From positions 51,097-115,096 of the forward strand of contig NZ_JXCA02000016.1 of NCBI RefSeq assembly GCF_000828085.3: a stretch of 64,000 nt of DNA, read 5' to 3'. Both the position numbers and the translations under genes were made by a program. The first letter of the stretch is position 1. The number at the start of each line of letters is the position of its first letter. This stretch comes from Scytonema tolypothrichoides VB-61278. Its GTDB lineage: Bacteria; Cyanobacteriota; Cyanobacteriia; Cyanobacteriales; Nostocaceae. Below the pieces are notes generated by a model. That model had not been told where the DNA came from. It searched no databases and worked only from the letters and a program-made list of their open reading frames with translations. This document shows positions 35,181-43,882 of this stretch, in pieces.

Positions 35181-35867
35181 TCAATCAATTAATCCTTCTT
35201 CTCTGGCTCGCATTTCAGTCTGAATTCGGATATTTTTTCCGAATTCAGGATAAACGTTTAAAGCGTCTTGCAGTTTAGTCCAGTAGTGACGTACCATTCG
35301 TTCTGAAACACACAGGCGTTCAGCGATCGCCTTATCTTGTAATCCTTCTTCAAATGCTAAAGTCAGCACTTGCAGCCACTCTCGTTTAACTTCTAGTCCT
35401 ACGAGCGTTCCTTTGATATCTTTGGTATGAGTTAATCCCTGTAATGCCCAATCAACTCTAGTCAACATTTCCTTGCTAGAGAGACTTTTATCAGCAACTG
35501 TAAAGCCTCCTTTATGAGCATCAATTTCAGGTCTCATCCGCACGAGGGTTTTGACGTGAGCGCTTTGAACAACCAGATTTAGGGTAGGATGGTTTGTCAT
35601 CAAATTCCTCAGGAGTTGAAGACCTGTATCAGATCGCGCTATCGTCCCTAGGGTTTCTGGAATAGAAATATCCATGACAACAAGATCCGGCTGCAAGGTA
35701 TTTACTGTATTTAAAACAGTTTCAGCAGTTTGAGCAGTGATAATTTCAGCATCTGGGTACTTACTGCTAAGTACTGAGATTGTTCCTTCTAAAACAGATT
35801 CATGGTCATCAACCACAACAATTTTTAGTAAGGCTTGCTCTATGAAAGCTTGAGTCATCATCAACAT
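35181..35867 (-). CDS. NarL/LuxR-type response regulator
   Basis: About 228 residues from ATG 35867 (MLMMTQAFIEQALLK). The receiver domain has VVVDDHES (acidic pocket) and DLVVMDISIPE with the phosphoacceptor Asp; KSLSS is near the receiver lysine position. The C-terminal helix-turn-helix is LQVLTLAFEEGLQDKAIAERLCVSERMVRHYWTKL, diverged from the classic LuxR pattern but of the same layout. It sits between the CHASE2 kinase and the degenerate kinase-like gene, with which it overlaps or nearly abuts. Targets are unknown. Confidence 0.88.
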   Translation of the reverse strand: MLMMTQAFIEQALLKIVVVDDHESVLEGTISVLSSKYPDAEIITAQTAETVLNTVNTLQPDLVVMDISIPETLGTIARSDTGLQLLRNLMTNHPTLNLVVQSAHVKTLVRMRPEIDAHKGGFTVADKSLSSKEMLTRVDWALQGLTHTKDIKGTLVGLEVKREWLQVLTLAFEEGLQDKAIAERLCVSERMVRHYWTKLQDALNVYPEFGKNIRIQTEMRAREEGLID

Positions 35868-35878
35868 CCTCGCAATAA

Positions 35879-36658
35879 CTAGAGGGCTGGTACTGACCAG
35901 CAAAAGTACCAAGCAACGCTGTTACTATTACTTCGGCGAAAAGTTTTTCCTGATGTTAAGAATCGAAAACTTTCACAAAGATAATTCAATTCTGGTAGAC
36001 GAGAATAAAATGTAAGTGCAGATACATTAGGATAACTAATTTTAACCATAAGTTGACCAATATTTTCTAGTTGTTTCAAGCTAATATGGATCGATAATTC
36101 TGTTAGAACTTCTGGTACAGTTATTTCTAGTAATTCTTCTAAAGCTCTTAAAACTATCAGACTGGTTTTGGCTGGCTCATGTCGCCAACTCTCAGGCATA
36201 TCTATATGAAAATTGAAGTGAGGATGGGAGCGTACCCACGGTTCGATGGTGCACGAAATCGCCAATGGCAAGCTATCTGGAAGATATGCTGGGAACAAGC
36301 GATCGCTCAACTGTGCTAAGGATAGATGAAAATTATGAGTCTTAGTTAAGCATTCTTGAGTTTGGGAGAATGATAACCCCTGATTTTCTACTGGTAACAG
36401 TTCTAGGCTGCGACGTATAATGAAAAACTCTTGTAGTAAATTGTCACGAATAATCTCTGCTTCTAGAAAAAGTTTCAAAGACTGCCTACAAGACCACCAC
36501 TGCAAGGCATGTTGAGTTCTATAATAAGACCTGATAAACAAAATGAAAATCATCATGGAGATAATGATCAGTAGACCTTTCCAAAAATCGATGTCTAGTG
36601 CAAGCGCCGTAAAGATTTGATAGCCATTTTTGGAGAGGTCTAGTAGAAGAATTTGCAT
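35879..36658 (-). CDS. Membrane-anchored degenerate histidine-kinase-like protein
   Basis: About 259 residues from ATG 36658 (MQILLLDLSKNG); a start at 36676 is also possible. One strong transmembrane helix (GLLIIISMMIFILFIRSYY) is followed by a helical segment IIRDNLLQEFFIIRRSLELL, which resembles a DHp helix without a histidine at the usual place. A domain with RALEELLEITVPEVLTELSIHISL resembles the N-box region of the ATPase, but no clear G-boxes follow. It is probably inactive as a kinase and may scaffold or tune the neighbouring CHASE2 kinase/regulator pair. Confidence 0.6.
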   Translation of the reverse strand: MQILLLDLSKNGYQIFTALALDIDFWKGLLIIISMMIFILFIRSYYRTQHALQWWSCRQSLKLFLEAEIIRDNLLQEFFIIRRSLELLPVENQGLSFSQTQECLTKTHNFHLSLAQLSDRLFPAYLPDSLPLAISCTIEPWVRSHPHFNFHIDMPESWRHEPAKTSLIVLRALEELLEITVPEVLTELSIHISLKQLENIGQLMVKISYPNVSALTFYSRLPELNYLCESFRFLTSGKTFRRSNSNSVAWYFCWSVPAL

Positions 36659-36888
36659 ACATAGTAAGCAGACCACGGCTAACCACTGTAATTATTGATT
36701 GTCTTAGTTTAAGACAGAAAAGCTAAAGAAAACATTGTATATTTCTGCCAACTTAATTGTTAAAATCTACCATTTTCATTTCCGAAAAATGCATAAAAAA
36801 ATACGTGGAAGCAAAGATACTGTACTAAATCAAAAATGGGAAGTCATAAAGAGTACTTTGAATGACTTACTATTACCGACTGAGTGGC

Positions 36889-38295
36889 TCATAAATCTGT
36901 TATTAACCTCGCTTTTCTCAGCAAGAATTGCAGCGCTGTTTCTTCTTTGGAAATAATATCAGCTTTGGCATCCATTCCTGCTTGAATAGAACACTGATGC
37001 TGATATTGACCAAATTTTAGCGCCAGGGGTTTGACTGTAGCTTCAAAATAGCCCTGAGTAGACATTGTTCCAGCTGTACTACCTGTATTGTTGGCTTGAG
37101 GTGTTATTGCGTCTGGAGAAATGGCGCTGACAACACCATTGAGAGTACCATAATCAGGGTAGGGACAAGCATCAACTCGCAATTGCACTTTTTGACCAAC
37201 TTCGACTTTTTTAATGTCAGCAGCAGAAACCATTGTTTTAACGATTAATGGAGCATTTTGAGGTACAATTTCAGCTATGGCTTCGCCTGGTCGTACTACC
37301 TGACCAGGGTTACGCAAATTTAGCTTGAGGATAATACCGTCACTGGTAGCACGAACAACGCTACTTTCTAGTTGAGTATCAAGTTGTTGAATTTCTTTTT
37401 TATATTGATTGAGTTGACTTTGCACTTCAACTCGACGCTGCTCTAAAGCTTCTTTTTCTCTCATCAAAGTAGCAATAGTTGATTCACCTTTGGCTGTTTC
37501 TTGGGCAACACGTTCAGAGGCAATTTTAACCATTGCTGTACTGGGATTGAGTGCGGCTTGGGCTGATTTCACCTTAGCTTTAGCAATGTCAACAGCTTTT
37601 TGTTCACCCTTTACTATTGCTTTTGCCTGTTCAACAGCTAGTTTTTTCTGGTCAAATTCACGCCCAGCGATCGCTCCAACTTTTGAAAGTTCTTCGTATC
37701 GATCACTATCCAGTTTAGCAAAGTTTAAATCGGCATTGGCTTTTTGCAAGTCTGCCTCCACTTTTTGCAAGCTTGCTTGTGCTGCTAGTAATTCGTTTGT
37801 TGTTGTAATTTGCTGCTGTTGATAGTCTCGTTGATTGCGTTCTAAATCAGCTTTAGCAGAAGCAACTGTTCTCTCTATAACTCTTTTTTCAGCGATAATT
37901 TGAACCCCTAAACTCCTGATTTGAGCATACATTTGAATGAGTTGTAACTTCCCTTGTTCGAGATTACCTTGCAACTGACTTTTTTTGATCAGCAATTGCT
38001 CATCATCAAGGCGAATGATCGCATCCCCCTGCTTAACAAGCTGATTTTCTTTGACAAGGATACTTTTAACAGCACCTTCCATTTCCGGCTGCACCAGTCG
38101 GGTGTCTCCCACAGGACGCACAGTCGCTGGGGCTTTTACGGTGACATTGTATTTAACCCATGATGATACACCAATTGCAGTACCAACAGTTCCAACAAGA
38201 AACATCCCAGCCATTGATGTCCAAGGACTAATAGGAGGAAGAAACTCGTCAGTTTGAATACTAGGGAGGAGTTTTTGATTTTGGGTGTAGAGCAT
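36889..38295 (-). CDS. HlyD-family membrane fusion protein
   Basis: 468 residues. A transmembrane helix near 28-47 is followed by the first half of a lipoyl-like domain (VRPVGDTRLVQPEMEGAVKSI). A long coiled coil comes next (about 95-320, many Lys/Glu/Gln/Ala heptads), then the second lipoyl half (SDGIILKLNLRNPGQVVRPG) and a beta-barrel domain. This is the periplasmic adaptor of type I secretion. It is encoded downstream of the C39-peptidase ABC exporter on the same strand, separated by a heptamer tract. It would link the exporter to an outer-membrane channel encoded elsewhere. Confidence 0.93.
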   Translation of the reverse strand: MLYTQNQKLLPSIQTDEFLPPISPWTSMAGMFLVGTVGTAIGVSSWVKYNVTVKAPATVRPVGDTRLVQPEMEGAVKSILVKENQLVKQGDAIIRLDDEQLLIKKSQLQGNLEQGKLQLIQMYAQIRSLGVQIIAEKRVIERTVASAKADLERNQRDYQQQQITTTNELLAAQASLQKVEADLQKANADLNFAKLDSDRYEELSKVGAIAGREFDQKKLAVEQAKAIVKGEQKAVDIAKAKVKSAQAALNPSTAMVKIASERVAQETAKGESTIATLMREKEALEQRRVEVQSQLNQYKKEIQQLDTQLESSVVRATSDGIILKLNLRNPGQVVRPGEAIAEIVPQNAPLIVKTMVSAADIKKVEVGQKVQLRVDACPYPDYGTLNGVVSAISPDAITPQANNTGSTAGTMSTQGYFEATVKPLALKFGQYQHQCSIQAGMDAKADIISKEETALQFLLRKARLITDL

Positions 38296-38455
38296 ATATT
38301 ATCACCAGTTATCAGTTCTTCAGTTATCAGTTTTTCAGTTATCAGTCACCAGTGATCAGTTATCAGTTACCAGTTACCAGTTACCACTGTTCATTGTTCA
38401 CTGTTCATTGTTCACTGTTTACTGTTCACTGTTTACTGTTCACTGTTCACTGATT
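38296..38455. repeat. Long STRR tract between exporter and HlyD genes
   Basis: About 160 bases made almost wholly of heptamers: CAGTTAT and CAGTTAC variants, then TGTTCAC, TGTTCAT and TGTTTAC variants. It lies inside a probable operon, so it would be transcribed. Confidence 0.9.
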
Positions 38456-40621
38456 TCAAGGGATTAAAAAATCCATATGATCCCCTGGTTTTGAACGTAA
38501 CTCCTCCAAAGAACCTTGAAGCTTCAACTTCCCCTGATCCAACAAGACAATCCAATCAGCACGATTAACTATCTTAGGACGGTGGGTAATCAAAATTGTC
38601 GTTTTACCGCGACGGTGCTCAAATAATCTATCGAGTACTTGCGCTTCACTCACAGGATCGAGTCCAGAGGTAGATTCATCCAAAATCAGGACTGGTGGAT
38701 CTGTAACAATCGCTCGTGCTATTGCTAGCCGTTGACGTTGTCCACCAGAAATATTTGCGCCAAATTCCCCCAAAATAGTTTGATATTTGTCAGGAAGTTT
38801 ACTGATAAAATCATCAGCATGAGCAATTTCACAAGCTCTCACAATCTGCTCAAAAGTCACATAAGGCGTTCCTAAACGAAAGTTTTCTACAATAGAACGG
38901 CTCCAAAAGTGAGCATCTTGAGGAACAAGAACTACCTGCTGACGTAGACAATCAAGAGAAAGGTCATTGAGGTTATAGATTCCAAAGCGGATATTGCCAG
39001 ATTGCAGTGGATATAAACCAGCAATCACCTTAGCTAAAGAACTTTTACCACAACCAGACTTACCAATGAGAGCGATAACTTTACCACCGGGAATTTTTAG
39101 TGAAAAGTCCTGTAGCAAGTCAAGCCGACCAGCATAGTGAAAGTTCACATCTGTACAAATAATATCAGCATCTCCAGGAATATTAGCGAAAGGCTTTTTT
39201 CCATCGCCTTTATTTTCTGGGGTGGTGTCTATAACTTCTGTTAAACGTTGAGTTGCTGTCTTGGCATGAGTAAATTCATCTACAAAACTGATGAGACTAG
39301 CAATCAAGCCCAAGAAATTGCCATTCATCGAGTTAAAGGCAAAGAGTTGTCCAATGCTCAAATTTTCTACCGGGTTAATCACCAAATTACCACCAACCCA
39401 GAGCAAAATAACACTCCCAACTGCAGAAACTAAGCCAGAGAAAGTGTGATTGATAATGCTAATCTGAATTGTGCGTAATGTCAGGCTGGCAAGACGACCA
39501 AATCTACTTTGGAACTCATCCCAAAATTGCGGCACTGCCGTAGTCGTTTTGATTGTCAGTGCGCCTTTAAAAGTTTCTACTAAAACGCCTTGTGTTTCTG
39601 CTTCTGTCACTAAAAGTTCACGAGTTTTCTGCTGCAAAGTAGGCTGGAATATCACTGTGGAGATTGACATGACTACAGCAATACAAACAGCCACTAACGT
39701 CAGTTTCCAGCTATAGAAAACCATGAAAGCAAAAGAAATCAGCGCAATAAAAAATTGGCTTGGTAAACCAACAACGATTTGAGCAACTAACTGATTTATC
39801 TGGTCAATATCCCGTAGGCGACTAACAATTTCTCCACTGCGACGAGATTCATAATAAGAAAGAGGTAAGCGCAGAATAGCTCTTCCAAATTCTAAGACTA
39901 ACCCTAATTGCAAACGTTGGGCAAAATGAGCGATTAAATGAGACTGGACAAATGAAAGGCTGCTGGAAATAAAATGCATTACAACCACACAAATTGCTAC
40001 AGTTGTGAGCAGCTTTGTGTCACCCCGAACCAGCACATCATCAGTGAGGATTTGCAGCAGAAAAGGCGAAGCTAAAGAGAGTAGTCCCAAGATGAGGTTT
40101 AAGGGGAAAGCTTGCGCCAGAATTGAGCGAAAAGTCCAAACGCGCTTGAAGAAACGCCAAAAGCCACCAACTTGATCATTCTCTTGAGCAAAAAAGCGTA
40201 TTGGATCTGGTTCCAATAGCAACATCAACCAATCTGTCCAACTCTCTGCTAAATCTTGTTTAGAGAGATAACGGATACCTACAGCCGGATCAGCGACAAC
40301 ACATTTTTTGCCTTTCTTACCGTACAATACAACCCAATGATTTCCCCTCCAGTGAATAATTGCTGGAAGGGGCGCTTCTTTGATCCGATCCAACAGTTCT
40401 GGAGAAGTTTTGACTGGGCGAACATTAAACCCAAGTGTTTCTGCTCCCCGCCTTAACCCCAATAAAGTTGTCCCTAATTGTCCAGTACCTACAGCTTCAC
40501 GAATATGATTAATAGTAAAAGTACGTCCGTAATGTTTGGCAATTGAAGCCAGACAAGCAGCGCCGCAGTCTTCTTCACTGTGTTGTTGAACAAACTGGTA
40601 TTTCATCGGCAAATCACCCAA
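38456..40621 (-). CDS. Peptidase-containing ABC exporter (PCAT, C39 peptidase)
   Basis: 721 residues. The N-terminal C39 peptidase (about 5-135) has its catalytic Cys19 in EEDCGAACLA, His in GNHWVVL and Asp in VADPAVG. A six-helix transmembrane domain spans about 165-460. The ATPase domain has Walker A GKSGCGKSS, signature ISGGQRQR and Walker B VLILDEST. C39 exporters cut precursor peptides after a double glycine and export the rest. Two such precursors are encoded just upstream on the same strand, and HlyD lies downstream. The start may be the second Met (40606). Confidence 0.95.
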   Translation of the reverse strand: MGDLPMKYQFVQQHSEEDCGAACLASIAKHYGRTFTINHIREAVGTGQLGTTLLGLRRGAETLGFNVRPVKTSPELLDRIKEAPLPAIIHWRGNHWVVLYGKKGKKCVVADPAVGIRYLSKQDLAESWTDWLMLLLEPDPIRFFAQENDQVGGFWRFFKRVWTFRSILAQAFPLNLILGLLSLASPFLLQILTDDVLVRGDTKLLTTVAICVVVMHFISSSLSFVQSHLIAHFAQRLQLGLVLEFGRAILRLPLSYYESRRSGEIVSRLRDIDQINQLVAQIVVGLPSQFFIALISFAFMVFYSWKLTLVAVCIAVVMSISTVIFQPTLQQKTRELLVTEAETQGVLVETFKGALTIKTTTAVPQFWDEFQSRFGRLASLTLRTIQISIINHTFSGLVSAVGSVILLWVGGNLVINPVENLSIGQLFAFNSMNGNFLGLIASLISFVDEFTHAKTATQRLTEVIDTTPENKGDGKKPFANIPGDADIICTDVNFHYAGRLDLLQDFSLKIPGGKVIALIGKSGCGKSSLAKVIAGLYPLQSGNIRFGIYNLNDLSLDCLRQQVVLVPQDAHFWSRSIVENFRLGTPYVTFEQIVRACEIAHADDFISKLPDKYQTILGEFGANISGGQRQRLAIARAIVTDPPVLILDESTSGLDPVSEAQVLDRLFEHRRGKTTILITHRPKIVNRADWIVLLDQGKLKLQGSLEELRSKPGDHMDFLIP

Positions 40622-40847
40622 AAGAACAGAACCTGTAGGTGTGGTTAATCTTTTGGTCTCAGTTAATGCGTGTATATATTAAGGTTTTTTCAACTAAATA
40701 AAAAACACAGAACTCAGCAGTCAGTACTCACAATAAGAAACTCATTGCAAAAGTCGAAAAACTCTGGCTGACGCTGTCAAATATCCTAAAATTAGGAGAT
40801 GCATTCTGTGTTCTGCATTCTTCTTACTTACTTAAGTTATACTCTCA

Positions 40848-41177
40848 TCAAGAGTACCAAAGACTCAAAAGTAATAAAGATAAGAAATCATTGTAACTCG
40901 AACCTTTGGATTTACGCCTCTTTCGTCCACCACCCAAAATTAAAGAACCAATTGACATGGTCGTTTGTGAATACATGTATCCACTTTGGTCTCCGAAAGA
41001 AACACCATCCTGTGAACTATTGAATCCACTATTGGCAGAACTTCTTATGTTTGTCCTTTGAAAGAAAAAATCGCGTAACTCAAATGAACTTGAACGCCCA
41101 CCTGATACAATCTCCTGTTCTTGCTCAGACAAATCTGTTAGTAATTCAGAATTCTTAGGTGTGATATCGTTAGACAT
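40848..41177 (-). CDS. Double-glycine leader precursor peptide 1
   Basis: 109 residues with AAAGG upstream. The leader (about 27 residues) contains LLTDLSEQEQEIVSGG, the LSxxEQExVxGG pattern recognised by C39 peptidases. The predicted cleavage follows GG. The mature part is about 82 residues, Ser/Gly-rich (SSANSGFNSSQDG), with a hydrophobic SIGSLILGGG, a basic run RKRRKSK and a hydrophobic end. It has no cysteine. No LanM- or radical SAM-type modifying enzyme is adjacent, so it may be unmodified. The type matches cyanobacterial bacteriocin-like (CTB) precursors; activity is unknown. Confidence 0.8.
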   Translation of the reverse strand: MSNDITPKNSELLTDLSEQEQEIVSGGRSSSFELRDFFFQRTNIRSSANSGFNSSQDGVSFGDQSGYMYSQTTMSIGSLILGGGRKRRKSKGSSYNDFLSLLLLSLWYS

Positions 41178-41512
41178 ACTATTACCTTTGTGATTTGACA
41201 GTCCGTGTACTTCACAACAGCATAAGGATTAGACAAATCTTTTCGTTATACAAAATCGATCTCTTACTAGTAGAGAGAGTGGTAGAGAGGTGAGCAATTA
41301 CCTCTCTACCATTGCTCTCAATCTAGCTGATAGCTAATAGTAGCTAACTCATCTAGACTAAAAATCTGTGATGATGTAGAATTAACTCAGCGAATTACCA
41401 CAGAGTTTAACTTTCCCTAGCTTTGACTACTAAGACAACAAAGTTGATGTTCAGTTTATCTAAAACGAAAGGTTAACTTAAACTCTGGAGTATGTTTCTA
41501 GCGAATCAAGAC
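41178..41512. other. Gap between the two precursor genes
   Basis: 335 bases with AT-rich sequence and an inverted-repeat-like stretch (TAGAGAGAGTGGTAGAGAGGTGAGCAATTACCTCTCTACC; the arms GGTAGAGAGGT/ACCTCTCTACC fit a transcription stop or attenuator between the two peptides). No further small precursor was found. Confidence 0.45.
41278..41312 (-). terminator. Strong hairpin between the precursor genes
   Basis: Perfect 11-base arms GGTAGAGAGGT and ACCTCTCTACC enclose a short loop (GAGCAATT). There is no long T-tract, so it may be a partial terminator or an RNA-stabilising hairpin that sets the ratio of the two peptides and the exporter. Confidence 0.4.
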
Positions 41513-41755
41513 TTACTTAGCAGGAACATTAGCTTTGACTTTGAGCTTAGACTTAGCGTAGAGAGAGTCTTTCTGTACCTCATTGATATTGTAGGTGCTT
41601 GCACCGAAAGGACCAGCATTGGTTCCTGAATTTCTGTATGCATACAAGTAGTTAGTTTTGAATTTGGAGACTTCATCTTGATCAAAGTCAATAGCACTGC
41701 CACCAGCGACAACTTCTTGTTCTTCAGCAGACAGGTCGATAAATAGTTGAGACAT
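41513..41755 (-). CDS. Double-glycine leader precursor peptide 2
   Basis: 80 residues preceded by AGAGG. The leader MSQLFIDLSAEEQEVVAGG (19 residues) fits the C39 recognition pattern closely. The predicted mature peptide is 61 residues, begins SAIDFDQDEV and has TNYLYAYRNSG and NAGPFGAS. The C-terminus is basic (KSKLKVKANVPAK). It has no cysteine. It is the first gene of the group reading toward the exporter. The short Gly/Asn/Tyr-rich core resembles other cyanobacterial bacteriocin-like peptides, but no activity can be read from sequence. Confidence 0.82.
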   Translation of the reverse strand: MSQLFIDLSAEEQEVVAGGSAIDFDQDEVSKFKTNYLYAYRNSGTNAGPFGASTYNINEVQKDSLYAKSKLKVKANVPAK

Positions 41756-42217
41756 GGTCGAAAACCTCTTAGTTTTGTGTTTAATTGATTTCTCGCTTGT
41801 CGTTGATTGCCTCTTTTTGGCTGCTCAACTCCTCGCTTGATTAATACGATATACGGAAGTAACTAGCTGAGTCATTCCCTTTTTATGCAAACTTAAGTAC
41901 CAAATTTGGAAATACCAATTACACAATTATGAAGCGCGGGATTTCCGAAAAGTACATAGAAATGTGGTTTTTTAGATAACACAACTAACCACAAAAGGTT
42001 GATAAAGATATTGTAAATGATTAGGAGAAAAATAAACTCTTAAATTTCCTGCTCTTTTCATAAAGATATTGTAAATTCTTAAGCTATAAAATCATACTAA
42101 GTTGCGTTGAGATGACACATAAACCCTCACCCTCAACTCCTACCTCAAGCTGTGCATACTCAGACTTAAGGATCACAAGGGAGAAGACTTGATCTAGAAT
42201 TGAGTAAAATAGTAGAA

Positions 42218-42417
42218 CTGAGATCTTGCATCATTACGAATAAACCACTTATACTTCTATAAAATAGTATAAAAAAAGACATAATAATTACTTCCTTTTT
42301 TTCAGTCCATTTGAATGGACTTCGTTTATTAGCCTGGGACTTACAGTCCTAGGCGGACGAGATGAAGTCAATCCGCATGTAATTAATTTGACATTTTTGT
42401 TTATGGTGCAAGATGTA
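42218..42417. mobile_element. MITE with AGATCTTGCA-type ends
   Basis: GAGATCTTGCATCA at the left and TGGTGCAAGATGT at the right are imperfect inverted repeats. Inside lie the palindromes GTCCATTTGAATGGAC and CCTGGGACTTACAGTCCTAGG. The first, with TTCGTTTATTAGCCT, is a known dispersed motif in Nostoc relatives. Ends of the same kind occur near 6496, 6910 and 6985. Confidence 0.55.
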
Positions 42418-42649
42418 AGATAAGTTATTGCAGTTGTCAGGTAGATTAGGACATGAACTAATGAGAAAATACGGACACCACGAGACCATCAAGCCAATTC
42501 CTCGTTCGGGTGTTCCCTGCTATATAAAACTTTTAAATTTCATATCAAATCCGTTTGCATCGAAATGATTTCTCTTTTCTCTTCCTCTGCGTTCTCTGCG
42601 CCTCTGCGGTTTCTTCATCATTCAGATTCAACCGGAAACGATATCACAC

Positions 42650-42692
42650 AAAAACGAAAAAACGCTAAGTTTTTCTCAGCGTCTTTGCATCT
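42650..42692 (-). terminator. Rho-independent terminator
   Basis: On the minus strand, ACGCTGAG-AAAAA-CTTAGCGT (one mismatch) is followed by TTTTTTCGTTTTTG. It lies about 40-80 bases after the stop of the gene at 42729-43160 and fits as its terminator. Confidence 0.7.
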
Positions 42693-42728
42693 TGATACGA
42701 AATATTGTTAGATTCTCAAGTAAACAAG

Positions 42729-43160
42729 TTAGTCACGAGTTGATTTCACAACACTCAAAAGCCGATCGCGAATTGCCCTCAGTTGCTCTTGATTGTTGAC
42801 TGGTGAACGCGGCGGTGGTAATTCTGTATTAGGCCAAGTGGTTAAATCAAAGCAAGGACATACCAACGGCGGCATACCCACATTTTTTACAGGTATTGGC
42901 ATACTACAACGTCCGCAGGGAGAAACATTCCAAGCAGGTGATAGCAATTCTGCTATGGTTTCCTGTGTACCTTCTATGTAGCAGTCGCCTGACTCAGGGG
43001 AAATAATCTTTTGCCAGCACTCTTCAAACTCATTGCTGTAGCGATCGCCAGCAATGACTTTTTGCGGCAGTAAGGTTGCCGCACCGTTGTTTATCACAAC
43101 TTTTTTGCCAAGCTGGAACCAGTAAGCTAAGTATCTTTTTACGTCTTGTTGTGATGCCAT
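42729..43160 (-). CDS. Conserved cyanobacterial protein with cysteine motif, unknown function
   Basis: 143 residues with no signal or membrane segment. The N-terminal half (MASQQDVKRYLAYWFQLGKK) resembles small cyanobacterial proteins of unknown role. The C-terminal half has CGRCSMPIPVK and PPLVCPCFDL, which may bind a metal through four cysteines. The proline-rich stretch ELPPPRSPVNN is followed by a helix. A terminator follows the gene. I do not recognise a function. Confidence 0.7.
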   Translation of the reverse strand: MASQQDVKRYLAYWFQLGKKVVINNGAATLLPQKVIAGDRYSNEFEECWQKIISPESGDCYIEGTQETIAELLSPAWNVSPCGRCSMPIPVKNVGMPPLVCPCFDLTTWPNTELPPPRSPVNNQEQLRAIRDRLLSVVKSTRD

Positions 43161-43266
43161 ACTAAAATTCTAGATTGTAAATTCTAGTTTTTATATGAGG
43201 AATCTTGAATAAACTCTTAAGAAGAGTTACTGATTTGTTAACTATTAGTTACTTTGTCATTTCTCT

Positions 43267-43815
43267 CTACTCTCTTATCTTAGGCAAAGGAGAACCAAGC
43301 AAGCTCAGATTGAGAACATGACCCCCGGTGACTAAATAAACTTCTTGGCTGATACCCCCCAACTGACGTACTAAATGACCTAGGCGATCGCGGAAGCTTC
43401 GACCAATAGGATAAGCTGGCACAACACCCCAACCTGTTTCCTCTGCTACAAAAATTATATCGGCAGCAACTAACTCTACTGTTTGTAAAAACTCTTGAAC
43501 AATGTTTTCCCAAACCAACTCGTCTTGTTCCAAAAAATTTGCAACCCAAGTGCCTAAAGAATCTACCAATAGACAGATATTTGGTTCCGCGTTCGCAAGA
43601 GTTGCAGACAATTCATATGGCACTTCTAATGTCGCCCAATCTTGAGGACGGCGTCGTTTATGTTGTAAAATACGTTCTTGCCATTCTTTATCTTCTGAGT
43701 TTTCTACTGCCGTTGCCACATAGATAACGACTTTTTGTGATTGCATAGCCAAAATTTCTGCCCATTCACTTTTACCAGATCGTGCTGGTCCGGTCACTAA
43801 TACGACTTTACTCAA
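43267..43815 (-). CDS. cobU: Adenosylcobinamide kinase / adenosylcobinamide-phosphate guanylyltransferase
   Basis: Bifunctional enzyme of nucleotide-loop assembly in cobalamin (or pseudocobalamin) synthesis. P-loop VTGPARSGKSEWAE (about 6-19), YVATAV, the HKRRRPQDWATLEVP segment with the guanylylated histidine, and LLVDSLGTWVAN. 182 residues, normal length. No cobalamin riboswitch could be recognised in the short upstream gap, and no other cob gene is adjacent. Confidence 0.95.
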   Translation of the reverse strand: MSKVVLVTGPARSGKSEWAEILAMQSQKVVIYVATAVENSEDKEWQERILQHKRRRPQDWATLEVPYELSATLANAEPNICLLVDSLGTWVANFLEQDELVWENIVQEFLQTVELVAADIIFVAEETGWGVVPAYPIGRSFRDRLGHLVRQLGGISQEVYLVTGGHVLNLSLLGSPLPKIRE

Positions 43816-43882
43816 AGCTGTTTACCTAGTATCTTGAATTGAGAAGGGGTGCAATTCTACTAGGCTATCAGTAAATAATGTA

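Larger units (their letters stand above)
41756..42728. other. Gap upstream of the peptide genes, with a MITE and a terminator
   Basis: Probably contains the promoter of the peptide-exporter group in the first 200 bases (AT-rich, no motif I can name). The rest holds an AGATCTTGCA-type MITE (42218-42417) and a terminator for the gene at 42729. No open frame is convincing. Confidence 0.6.

Noticed and set aside
37490..37822. Plus-strand open frame opposite HlyD
   Set aside because: Antisense shadow of the HlyD coiled coil; composition mirrors the real gene.
43816..43882. Cobalamin riboswitch before cobU
   Set aside because: The gap is too short and no B12-box-like sequence is visible.
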